Positions 1 to 6,636 of a DNA stretch of 54,023 nt are shown one piece after another. Source of the DNA: Flavobacteriales bacterium UBA7878 (lineage in GTDB: Bacteria > Bacteroidota > Bacteroidia > Flavobacteriales > Schleiferiaceae); assembly GCA_002501205.1 (NCBI GenBank), contig DLRW01000090.1, positions 1-54,023 of the forward strand, written 5' to 3'. The position numbers were made by a program, and so were the translations under genes. The notes under the pieces are model-generated. The model saw nothing but the letters and a program-made list of their open reading frames with translations, was not told the origin of the DNA and searched no databases. Position 1 is the first letter of the stretch; each line of letters opens with the position of its first letter.

Positions 1-248
1 GGACAGTCTACGTGAGCATAGTGACGGTTTTCAGTTTCGTACTCTACGTGAGCAGAGTTAATAGTGATACCACGCTCTTTTTCTTCAGGAGCGTTATCGA
101 TAGAATCAAAATCACGCTTTTCGGAAAAACCAGCATTAGCCAAAACGTTAGTGATGGCGGCAGTCAGAGTGGTCTTACCGTGGTCAACGTGTCCGATGGT
201 ACCGATGTTTAAGTGCGGTTTAGAACGAACAAAAGTTTCCTTTGCCAT
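1..248 (-). CDS. tuf: Elongation factor Tu, N-terminal part (runs off the left edge)
   Basis: EF-Tu is the GTPase that delivers aminoacyl-tRNA to the ribosome A site. The visible 82 residues begin MAKETFVRSKPHLNIGTIGH and include the G1/P-loop segment GHVDHGKTT and the switch I region around KERGITI, both diagnostic of EF-Tu. The ATG lies at 246-248. The C-terminal four fifths lie beyond the left edge. It is the last gene of a tRNA-Thr/Tyr/Gly/Thr-tuf transcription unit, 67 nt after the last tRNA, and is probably co-transcribed with the tRNAs from the promoter near 806-835. Confidence 0.98.
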   Translation of the reverse strand, partial: MAKETFVRSKPHLNIGTIGHVDHGKTTLTAAITNVLANAGFSEKRDFDSIDNAPEEKERGITINSAHVEYETENRHYAHVDC

Positions 249-315
249 GGTTTGTGTCTTAAAAATTAAAACTTTGCAACATATATAAGCGAGACCACCT
301 TGGTCTTTCACTTAG

Positions 316-387
316 AGCCAATGAGGGGATTTGAACCCCTGACCTCTTCCTTACCAAGGAAACGCTCTACCCCTGAGCTACATCGGC
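316..387 (-). tRNA. tRNA-Thr (anticodon GGT)
   Basis: A 72-nt cloverleaf. The acceptor arm GCCGATG pairs with CATTGGC (one G-T pair), the D arm is GCTCAGGGGTAGAGC, the anticodon loop TTGGTAA gives GGT, and the T arm contains GGTTCAAATCC. CCA is not encoded. It decodes ACC/ACU and is the tRNA closest to tuf. Confidence 0.96.
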
Positions 388-454
388 TTATGGAACTATA
401 TTCCACAAAAAGAAAGGCACAGCAGCAAACTACCACCGTGACCTTTCTATTTAG

Positions 455-528
455 AGCGGGAAACGGGATTCGAACCCGCGACCCTCAGCTTGGAAGGCTG
501 ATGCTCTAGCCAGCTGAGCTACTCCCGC
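455..528 (-). tRNA. tRNA-Gly (anticodon TCC)
   Basis: A 74-nt cloverleaf. The acceptor arm GCGGGAG pairs with TTCCCGC, the anticodon stem TCAGC/GCTGA encloses loop CTTCCAA (anticodon TCC), and the T loop is GGTTCGAATCC. CCA is not encoded. It is third in the four-tRNA cluster before tuf. Confidence 0.97.
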
Positions 529-550
529 CTAAACAATTTGGTCTACATGG

Positions 551-632
551 TGGGGAGAGCAGGATTCGAACCTGCGAAGGTAAAACCAACAGATTTACAG
601 TCTGTCCTCGTTGGCCGCTTGAGTATCTCCCC
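551..632 (-). tRNA. tRNA-Tyr (anticodon GTA)
   Basis: An 82-nt class II tRNA with a long variable arm (TTGGTTTTACCTTC region), acceptor GGGGAGA/TCTCCCC, anticodon loop CTGTAAA (GTA) and T loop GGTTCGAATCC. The genomic bases after the discriminator A read CCA (548-550). Its three neighbours do not encode CCA, so this may be chance or a remnant. Confidence 0.97.
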
Positions 633-681
633 AAAATCATTAATAAAAGAACTTTTTAAGCGCTTACCTAAAAAAATTCAG

Positions 682-755
682 AGCCTGTGGAGGGATTCGA
701 ACCCCCGACCAGCTGATTACAAATCAGCTGCTCTGGCCAACTGAGCTACACAGGC
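682..755 (-). tRNA. tRNA-Thr (anticodon TGT)
   Basis: A 74-nt cloverleaf. The acceptor arm GCCTGTG pairs with CACAGGC, the anticodon stem GCTGA/TCAGC encloses loop TTTGTAA (anticodon TGT), and the T loop is GGTTCGAATCC. It is the first tRNA of the tuf unit and lies about 50 nt after the predicted promoter. Confidence 0.97.
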
Positions 756-782
756 TTTTAAACGCTCCTCTATATAAAAGAA

Positions 783-805
783 CAGCCCGTTTTTGAAACG
801 GACTG
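783..805 (-). terminator. Hairpin between hpf and the tRNA-tuf promoter start point
   Basis: On the minus strand CAGTCCGTTT and AAACGGGCTG form a 10-bp stem (one G-U pair) around a CAA triloop, followed by TTCTTTTAT. It lies 49 nt after the hpf stop and overlaps the predicted start point of the tRNA operon. It may end hpf transcripts or be a leader hairpin of the tRNA transcript; the sequence does not decide between these. Confidence 0.45.
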
Positions 806-835
806 CAAATGTAAGATGTTTTTTGATTGCCACAA
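806..835 (-). promoter_or_regulatory. Bacteroidetes-type promoter of the tRNA-tuf operon
   Basis: Reading the minus strand, TTG (833-835) is followed after 19 nt by TACATTTG (806-813). This matches the Bacteroidetes primary sigma consensus TTTG-N19-TAnnTTTG in both sequence and spacing. It is the best promoter match in the window and lies just upstream of the first tRNA. Confidence 0.8.
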
Positions 836-853
836 TAGGCAAGAAAGAAATTT

Positions 854-1159
854 TTACGAAGCCACCATTCGGGGCTTATCTTTATGCTTGATTAACTGTC
901 TGCGTAAGGCCTCAGTAGCCATATCCGCTGCTGCCTCAAAGGAGCGATTCGACTTCTTAACCACCAGTTCATGTCCGGGTATATGTAGCTTAATTTCAAC
1001 CTCTTTATTCTCTTTCGAGGAAGTATTCACCACTTTTAGGAACACCTCGCCATTAATAATGCTGTCATTAAACAACTCTAATTTATCCAATTTACCTTGG
1101 ATGAAATCGATCAATTTCACATCTGCGGTGAAATTTACAGACTGAAAGGTAGCTTTCAT
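854..1159 (-). CDS. hpf: Short-form ribosome hibernation promoting factor (HPF/RaiA family)
   Basis: This 101-aa protein is the length of the short HPF/RaiA family, which binds the 30S decoding region and inactivates ribosomes in resting cells. It starts MKATFQSVNFTADVKLIDFI, followed by a charged strand (NKEVEIKLHIPGHELVVKK) and a C-terminal helix (SFEAAADMATEALRRQL), giving the beta-alpha-beta-beta-beta-alpha pattern of the family. There is no C-terminal dimerisation domain as in long HPF. The ATG overlaps the xerC stop as ATGA (1156-1159), so the two are translationally coupled. Its place between xerC and the tuf operon fits a translation-related block. Confidence 0.88.
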   Translation of the reverse strand: MKATFQSVNFTADVKLIDFIQGKLDKLELFNDSIINGEVFLKVVNTSSKENKEVEIKLHIPGHELVVKKSNRSFEAAADMATEALRRQLIKHKDKPRMVAS

Positions 1160-2064
1160 ATGTCATCAGATTTTGCGGCTCGTGGATGAGCCTGATTATA
1201 CAACAATTTCAGACGGTCAATGGAATTGTGCGTATAAACTTGGGTCGCTGCTAATGATGAATGTCCTAATAATTCCTTTACAGAATTCAAATCGGCACCC
1301 CTGTTTAGCAAATGACTGGCAAATGAATGCCGTAGCACGTGTGGACTCTTTTTATCCACTCCACTGACTAAACTAAGATAGGCATTTACCGAATTGTAAA
1401 CAAGCTTTGGATAGAGCTTTTTCCCCTTCTGAGTAAGGAATACAGGCGCAGCTTGACTTTGCTCCCCGAAGCCCAATCGATGACGTTTTAAATAGAAGTT
1501 TAAACGCTTTTTCAATTCCGATGTGATGGGAATCTCACGCTCCTTACCCCCCTTCCCCATCACCTTTATATAAGAAGACTCCAAACGCAAATCCTCCAAC
1601 CTAAGATTTATCAACTCACTCAAACGAAGACCACATTGATAGAAAAGATCCAAAATCAAAGATTGGGTAAACATCCAATAATCCTCTTCATCTATTTCCA
1701 AAGACAATAAAGCCAGCATATCCTCTTCCGGAACTACTCTTAAAAGTTTTCGAGGAGGTTTAGGCACGGCAATCTGCGCCGCCACATTACTCTTAACCTG
1801 ACCTTGGCGCAATAAATACTTATAAAAGGATCTTAGGGCACTCAGCTTTCGCTTGATAGAAGTACGCGCTAAATCTTGCTCCACCATATAGACCACCCAG
1901 GAGCGGATCATACTATGATGAACTTCGCGCAAATCCTCCTCTTCAAACTCCTCTTTAATAAACTCTTCAAACAAGGAAAGGTCCTTTGAATAAGCTAAAA
2001 GAGTATGCTCAGAAAAGCGTTTCTGAAAATGGAGATAATCTAAAAACTGCTGAGTATAGGACAT
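1156..2064 (-). CDS. xerC: Tyrosine recombinase XerC-like
   Basis: A 302-aa tyrosine recombinase, probably one of the Xer pair that resolves chromosome dimers at dif. The N-terminal SAM-like DNA-binding domain covers residues 1-90. The catalytic domain holds the first Arg in CGLRLSELINL, the Lys in KGGKEREIPI, HVLRHSFASHLL (HxxR), LGHSSLAATQVYTH (His and nucleophilic Tyr). I placed the start at ATG 2062-2064 (MSYTQQFLDYLHF), the usual Xer N terminus. A start 30 nt upstream would lie inside a terminator hairpin. It lacks the extra helix insert of integron integrases. Its stop overlaps the hpf start by 4 nt. Confidence 0.93.
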   Translation of the reverse strand: MSYTQQFLDYLHFQKRFSEHTLLAYSKDLSLFEEFIKEEFEEEDLREVHHSMIRSWVVYMVEQDLARTSIKRKLSALRSFYKYLLRQGQVKSNVAAQIAVPKPPRKLLRVVPEEDMLALLSLEIDEEDYWMFTQSLILDLFYQCGLRLSELINLRLEDLRLESSYIKVMGKGGKEREIPITSELKKRLNFYLKRHRLGFGEQSQAAPVFLTQKGKKLYPKLVYNSVNAYLSLVSGVDKKSPHVLRHSFASHLLNRGADLNSVKELLGHSSLAATQVYTHNSIDRLKLLYNQAHPRAAKSDDI

Positions 2065-2102
2065 AAAAAAGCAAGGGAATGTAAATATATACAAACCCTT
2101 GC
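2065..2102 (-). terminator. Intrinsic terminator between rpsU and xerC, abutting the xerC start codon
   Basis: On the minus strand GCAAGGG (2096-2102) pairs with CCCTTGC (2071-2077), with an inner TGTA/TACA pairing, followed by six T (2065-2070) and then at once the xerC ATG. It ends rpsU transcripts, and xerC-hpf would need read-through or a promoter within the hairpin loop. Confidence 0.75.
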
Positions 2103-2132
2103 TGAAATATTACGTATCAGAATACTGGAGAC

Positions 2133-2324
2133 CTACTCCTCTTCCTGACGGATCTGCTGAATGTAGGCAGCCTTGATGATCTCTTTGCGACGAGCCACTG
2201 ATGGCTTAACGAATTGCTTGCGGGAACGAATCTCTTTCATCACCCCAGTGCGATCGTATTTACGCTTGTAACGCTTTAACGCGCGATCGATAGACTCACC
2301 TTCTTTTACGGAAATAACTAACAT
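2133..2324 (-). CDS. rpsU: 30S ribosomal protein S21
   Basis: A 63-aa basic protein that begins MLVISVKEGESIDRALKRYK and continues through KRKYDRTGVMKEIRSRKQF to a Lys/Arg-rich helix, the full length of bacterial S21. S21 sits near the anti-Shine-Dalgarno 3' end of 16S rRNA; in Bacteroidota it takes part in occluding that sequence (established for Flavobacterium). It has its own promoter (2351-2379) and a terminator before xerC, so it is probably expressed as a short strong transcript. Confidence 0.97.
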   Translation of the reverse strand: MLVISVKEGESIDRALKRYKRKYDRTGVMKEIRSRKQFVKPSVARRKEIIKAAYIQQIRQEEE

Positions 2325-2350
2325 TCTTCGCTTTTAATTTTTTCGGGCTG

Positions 2351-2379
2351 CAAATATAGCCATTAATTCATACTTACAA
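2351..2379 (-). promoter_or_regulatory. Promoter of rpsU
   Basis: On the minus strand TTG (2377-2379) is followed by 18 nt and TATATTTG (2351-2358), a near-perfect Bacteroidetes -33/-7 promoter, about 27 nt before the rpsU ATG. It lies just past the stop codon of the upstream acyl-CoA dehydrogenase gene (2383). Confidence 0.75.
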
Positions 2380-2382
2380 AGG

Positions 2383-3552
2383 TTATTTCATCAATTCTCG
2401 GGAAATCACCAACTTTTGAATTTCAGTGGTTCCTTCTCCAATGGTGCAAAGCTTTACATCACGGTAAAACTTCTCTACTGGGAAGTCTTTAGTGAAGCCA
2501 TATCCACCAAAAATCTGAACCGCCTCATTACAAGCTTTTACGGCAACTTCTGAGCTATACATTTTTGCCTTCGCTCCGGCTACTGTCACTTTCTGATTCT
2601 TATTCTTCAAGTCACAAGCCTGGAAAGTCAACAATTCTGCAGCCTCCAATTGAGTGGCCATTTCCGCCAACTTAAAGCTTACACCTTGAAATTTTGAAAT
2701 CGGCTTTCCAAATTGCTCGCGCTCCTTGGAATATTTAACCGCTGCCTCCAATGCGCCAAAGCCTGTACCTAAGGACAGAGCCGCAATCGAAATACGACCT
2801 CCATCTAAGATTTTCATGGCTTGGATAAATCCATCACCTTCTTCACCCAGCATATTAGCATGGGGAACGCGACAGTTTTCAAAAATAAGCTCCGCTGTTT
2901 CGGAAGCGCGCATGCCTAATTTGTTCTCCTTTCGTCCTCCGCGAAAACCCGGAGTTCCTTTTTCAATAACGAAAGCCGACATCCCATGAGAATCTCCTTT
3001 CTCACCGGTCCGCACAATTACTACCGCTACATCGCCGCTAATGGCATGGGTAATAAAGTTTTTCGAACCATTAATCACCCAGTCATCACCATCGCGCACG
3101 GCAACGGTATTCATACCACCTGCATCGCTACCGGTACCTACCTCAGTAAGACCCCAGGCACCAATAAACTCAGCGGTAGCCAGTTTGGGTAAATACTTGC
3201 GTTTCTGCTCTTCGTTACCAAAGGTCAAAATATGATTGGTGCATAAGGAATTGTGCGCCGCCATGCTCAAACCAATGGAAGGATCAATCTTAGATAGTTC
3301 CTTAATAGCAGTTACATATTCATAATAACCTAGACCAGAACCACCATATTCTTCGGGCACCAAAACTCCCATTAAACCTAAATGGCCTAATTCTTTGAAG
3401 ATGTGAATGGGGAATTCCTGACTTTCGTCCCAGGTCATAATATTGGGACGAATATGTTGCTCAGCAAAATCACGAACGGATTCCGCGATCATTTTTTGGG
3501 TTTCGGTTTGGGCAAAATCCAAGCCCACCGAAGGGTTTGCAAGTGTATCCAT
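2383..3552 (-). CDS. Acyl-CoA dehydrogenase
   Basis: A 389-aa FAD-dependent acyl-CoA dehydrogenase of the short/medium-chain type, catalysing the first oxidation of an acyl-CoA in fatty acid or branched-chain amino acid breakdown. The N-terminal helical domain covers 1-125, the beta domain with the flavin-binding WGLTEVGTGSDAGG (about 135-150) and ITHAISGDVA follows, and the C-terminal helical domain contains EREQFGKPISKFQ and IFGGYGFTKDFPVEKFYRD. The catalytic Glu is expected in IGEGTTEIQKL near the C terminus. Substrate cannot be told from sequence. It is 8 nt after the helix-hairpin-helix gene and probably co-transcribed with it. Confidence 0.95.
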   Translation of the reverse strand: MDTLANPSVGLDFAQTETQKMIAESVRDFAEQHIRPNIMTWDESQEFPIHIFKELGHLGLMGVLVPEEYGGSGLGYYEYVTAIKELSKIDPSIGLSMAAHNSLCTNHILTFGNEEQKRKYLPKLATAEFIGAWGLTEVGTGSDAGGMNTVAVRDGDDWVINGSKNFITHAISGDVAVVIVRTGEKGDSHGMSAFVIEKGTPGFRGGRKENKLGMRASETAELIFENCRVPHANMLGEEGDGFIQAMKILDGGRISIAALSLGTGFGALEAAVKYSKEREQFGKPISKFQGVSFKLAEMATQLEAAELLTFQACDLKNKNQKVTVAGAKAKMYSSEVAVKACNEAVQIFGGYGFTKDFPVEKFYRDVKLCTIGEGTTEIQKLVISRELMK

Positions 3553-3560
3553 GCGGTGCT

Positions 3561-4649
3561 TTAATTAGAGAGGTTTGCGGCATTCGTGCCTTTTTGAGAC
3601 ACTTTCAAATACGGTGCAAGTTTACTGAATATTACGGCATCGACCAATTCGATGTTCCTGAGTTCTTCCACTGATTTAAATGCTCGAACTTGTTCTCGAA
3701 AATCAACAATACTGCGGGCTAAGTAATAATTAATATAAGGATGAGCTTGTAAGCTTTCCATCGAATCATAATTCAAACTCAACTGCTTAGGTGCAACGTT
3801 AAAAAGAAGATAAAGTTCCAATTGCCTCATTGAAAGACTATCAATTAGATGGTGGTCGAGTAATTGAACCAAACTGTGAAAACCTCCCAGGCGCTGTCGC
3901 CATGCCAAAATTCTTTGTACTCTAAAAGGCCCTATACCCGGTAGTTCCAGCAATTGGAGCGAATCCGCCAAATTGATTTCCACTGCAATGGGTTCTTTTT
4001 TTTGTTCTAGACTATCAATCTCTTCTTCTTTCATACCTATTATAAAAGCACTGAGATTTTGAGCCAGGTTCGAATCAATAGCATAAACCCTGTAGATATC
4101 ATTTGTACTTTGAAAGGGCCGGTACTTTTCTCGAAAGGATACAATTCCTCGAATCGCAGAACTCGGTAAACCCATTTCCCTTAATTCACCCACCTTTACT
4201 TCATTTGGATTAAAAGGATGCAGATTTAAGGTATACACTTCCTCTCTGATTTTCTCCCAACTAGTGCTTGCCTCCACTTTCACATAGTTAAATACCTCTG
4301 CTATCCAGCTGCTATCCAAAGCATATATGCGATATAAATCTTCTGGTTTTCGAAACTGCCCTCCTTTGTTTAGATAATTCTTCCAAACCTGAATTTGACC
4401 TGGCTTTAGTCCAAGATCAGCTAATTGTGTAGAATCCGGCTGATTAGGATCGAAATCGCGAAGAGCCCCATTAAACCTAATTGCTGCCGCCTGCTCCTCT
4501 TGCCGCCAGGTCAATTTTATCGCCTCTATTTCACTCGTCGTATAAAATTCCTCCGGTGGAAACCACTTATAGTAATTCCAATCCAATGCGAACAGAATCA
4601 AAACTATCACCAGGAGAAAAATCAAGGCCCTTTCGGTACTGGGATACAT
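3561..4649 (-). CDS. Membrane-anchored helix-hairpin-helix (ComEA-like) protein
   Basis: A 362-aa protein with an N-terminal membrane segment (ALIFLLVIVLILFALDW, about residues 8-24) and at least four helix-hairpin-helix repeats. The clearest is INLADSLQLLELPGIGPFRV (about 226-245), typical of ComEA; others are LADLGLKPGQIQVWKNYL, VGELREMGLPSSAIRGIVSF and LQAHPYINYYLARSIVDFRE, each followed by a FRKPEDLYRIYAID-like segment. The family is common in Bacteroidota, probably facing the periplasm and perhaps binding DNA, but its role is not established. It lies upstream of the acyl-CoA dehydrogenase gene with an 8-nt gap. Confidence 0.8.
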   Translation of the reverse strand: MYPSTERALIFLLVIVLILFALDWNYYKWFPPEEFYTTSEIEAIKLTWRQEEQAAAIRFNGALRDFDPNQPDSTQLADLGLKPGQIQVWKNYLNKGGQFRKPEDLYRIYALDSSWIAEVFNYVKVEASTSWEKIREEVYTLNLHPFNPNEVKVGELREMGLPSSAIRGIVSFREKYRPFQSTNDIYRVYAIDSNLAQNLSAFIIGMKEEEIDSLEQKKEPIAVEINLADSLQLLELPGIGPFRVQRILAWRQRLGGFHSLVQLLDHHLIDSLSMRQLELYLLFNVAPKQLSLNYDSMESLQAHPYINYYLARSIVDFREQVRAFKSVEELRNIELVDAVIFSKLAPYLKVSQKGTNAANLSN

Positions 4650-4798
4650 CTTTTTTTAACAAAGAATTCAGAATCCATGGAAGCCTGCAAATCCCAAGTG
4701 TTTAAAAAGCATTTATAAACCTTTTATCCGCTAGTCACTTATTTTACTAACTGCCATTTTTTTGCGATACTTGTGGCTTCTAAAAACATCAGCAATAC

Positions 4799-6592
4799 AT
4801 GCGTAAAGGATTAGTTCTTCTACTTAGCCTGATCAGTTTGGGTGCAATCGCCCAGGGAAATCTGAGAATCGACAATTTTGAAATCAGTAATCCCTCTTCC
4901 GAGATTAACGACGGAAGGGCTTCTGTAAGCGTTAGTGGTGGAACAGCCCCCTACCATTTTAAGTGGAGTAATCAAGGTACCGATACCCTATCTCGCACTT
5001 CCAATGGATTGGTAGAAGGCATGTCACATTCCTTGATCATTACCGATGCAGCCGGTAATAGCATCGAGCAAGATTTTAAAATCCCCTCCGAATCCATTGC
5101 TGAGAGTTTAAATGGAACCATGAAACCGGTGGTAGATGGAATTGCTACCATAATTTTCTGGGACCCCTTCTATGCAATGGGTCTATATGACAATCGAGTA
5201 ATCAATGATGAAGGGGTTTTGGCCAAGCATCCCAATGGCGATGTGCGTACCAATAGCATTCCTTTTATTGTAATCTGGCTCATCTTCGGAGCTATCTTCT
5301 TTACCATACGCATGGGTTTTGTGAACTTCTGGGGATGGCGCCACTCTATCAAATTAGTGCGTGGTAAATACGATGAAGATGATGCTCCGGGAGAAGTAAC
5401 TCACTTCCAGGCTTTAGCTACCGCCGTTAGTGCCACTGTAGGTTTAGGAAACATTGCAGGTGTGGCGGTTGCTATTTCTGTAGGTGGACCAGGAGCCACT
5501 TTCTGGCTAATTGTGGTGGGCCTCTTAAGTATGGCTTCCAAATTCACCGAATGTACCCTTGGGGTAAAATATCGTGATATTGGTGAAGATGGTGTTGTGG
5601 AAGGTGGCCCGATGCGCTATCTCCGTAAGGGCCTTGCCAACAAAGGAATGGCTGGTCTTGGTAAAACTTTAGCCGTGGTATTCGCCGTATTAGCCATCGG
5701 CGCAAGCTTTGGTGGTGGCAATATGTTTCAGGCCAATCAAGCCTTTGAAATTCTCTCTGGTGAATTTGCCTTTATGGAAGGTAAAGGCAGCATCTTCGGA
5801 TTTGTTTTAGCCATTTTAGTGGGCGCCGTAATTTTAGGTGGTATTAAATCTATTGCTAAGGTTACCGAAAAGATCGTTCCCTTTATGGCCGGTCTGTATA
5901 TCATTGCCGCTTTAGTAATCATCTTCCGTAATTTCGGGAATATCGGTGAAGCATTCGCTTTGATTATTGACGGTGCTTTTAATCCTTCTGCCATGTTAGG
6001 TGGATTCATCGGGGTAATGATACAAGGGGTACGTCGAGCCGCCTTCTCTAATGAAGCCGGGGTTGGTAGTGCCGCGATTGCCCACTCCGCTGCCAAAACC
6101 AAACATGCCGTTAGTGAAGGTTTTGTGGCCCTTTTAGAGCCCTTTATCGACACTGTGGTAGTATGTACCCTAACTGCCTTAGTATTAATCTTCACGGGAT
6201 ACTATGACGATGGTGGTATGGGTGGAGCCCAATTAACTTCACAAGCTTTTGGAAGTGTTATTTCCTGGTTCCCTTATGTATTGGTGATTGCCATTTTCCT
6301 CTTTGCCTTCTCTACTATGATTAGCTGGAGCTATTACGGTTTACGTGCCTGGACTTTCCTTTTTGGCCGTAGTCAGATGACCGAGATTATCTACAAAGTA
6401 ATCTTCTGTGTATTCATTATTATCGGATCCAGCGTAAGCCTGGGAGCCGTTCTCGACTTTTCCGATATGATGATTTTAGCTATGGCCTTCCCTAATATCA
6501 TCGGCTTATTATTGCTGAGTGGAGAGGTGCGTTCCGAACTAAAAGACTATTGGAGCAAAATCAAAAAAGGAGAAATTCTGAATACCAAATAA
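4799..6592 (+). CDS. Alanine/glycine:cation symporter with an extracellular SprB-like domain
   Basis: A 597-aa member of the AGCS family (Na+- or H+-coupled uptake of small neutral amino acids). Residues from about 150 carry the multi-pass transporter, with family segments ATAVSATVGLGNIAGVAVAI, EGGPMRYLRKGL, FSNEAGVGSAAIAHSAAKT and FAFSTMISWSYYGLRAW. The family is usually about 450-500 aa; here an N-terminal signal peptide (1-19) is followed by a SprB-repeat-like beta domain (about 20-95, GGTAPYHFKWSNQGTDT and LIITDAAGNS). The extra domain must lie outside the inner membrane. A weak promoter-like TACTTGTG is seen near 4769. The ATG at 4799 starts a good signal peptide. Confidence 0.92.
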   Translation: MRKGLVLLLSLISLGAIAQGNLRIDNFEISNPSSEINDGRASVSVSGGTAPYHFKWSNQGTDTLSRTSNGLVEGMSHSLIITDAAGNSIEQDFKIPSESIAESLNGTMKPVVDGIATIIFWDPFYAMGLYDNRVINDEGVLAKHPNGDVRTNSIPFIVIWLIFGAIFFTIRMGFVNFWGWRHSIKLVRGKYDEDDAPGEVTHFQALATAVSATVGLGNIAGVAVAISVGGPGATFWLIVVGLLSMASKFTECTLGVKYRDIGEDGVVEGGPMRYLRKGLANKGMAGLGKTLAVVFAVLAIGASFGGGNMFQANQAFEILSGEFAFMEGKGSIFGFVLAILVGAVILGGIKSIAKVTEKIVPFMAGLYIIAALVIIFRNFGNIGEAFALIIDGAFNPSAMLGGFIGVMIQGVRRAAFSNEAGVGSAAIAHSAAKTKHAVSEGFVALLEPFIDTVVVCTLTALVLIFTGYYDDGGMGGAQLTSQAFGSVISWFPYVLVIAIFLFAFSTMISWSYYGLRAWTFLFGRSQMTEIIYKVIFCVFIIIGSSVSLGAVLDFSDMMILAMAFPNIIGLLLLSGEVRSELKDYWSKIKKGEILNTK

Positions 6593-6610
6593 GCGGTCCA
6601 ATATTCAGTT

Positions 6611-6618
6611 TAACTTTG
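6611..6618 (+). promoter_or_regulatory. -7 element upstream of the ABC exporter gene
   Basis: TAACTTTG matches TAnnTTTG and ends 18 nt before the ATG. It lies 19 nt past the stop of the symporter gene. No clear -33 TTG is seen, so this is a partial promoter match. Confidence 0.5.
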
Positions 6619-6636
6619 CCGCCCAGAATTTGATTC

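Noticed and set aside
12..288. Plus-strand open frames at the left edge
   Set aside because: They lie antisense to tuf, whose minus-strand sequence matches EF-Tu exactly through the P-loop.
300..744. Plus-strand open frames over the tRNA cluster
   Set aside because: They cross four complete minus-strand tRNA genes; the peptides (GFEPLTSS-like) are typical artefacts of antisense tRNA T arms.
1156..2064. XerC as the integrase of the cassette array
   Set aside because: It lies 44 kb away, is a normal-length Xer protein in a conserved housekeeping block, and shows no IntI-specific insert.
5737..6195. 152-codon minus-strand open frame inside the symporter gene
   Set aside because: Antisense to conserved AGCS transmembrane segments; no independent start signals or family match.
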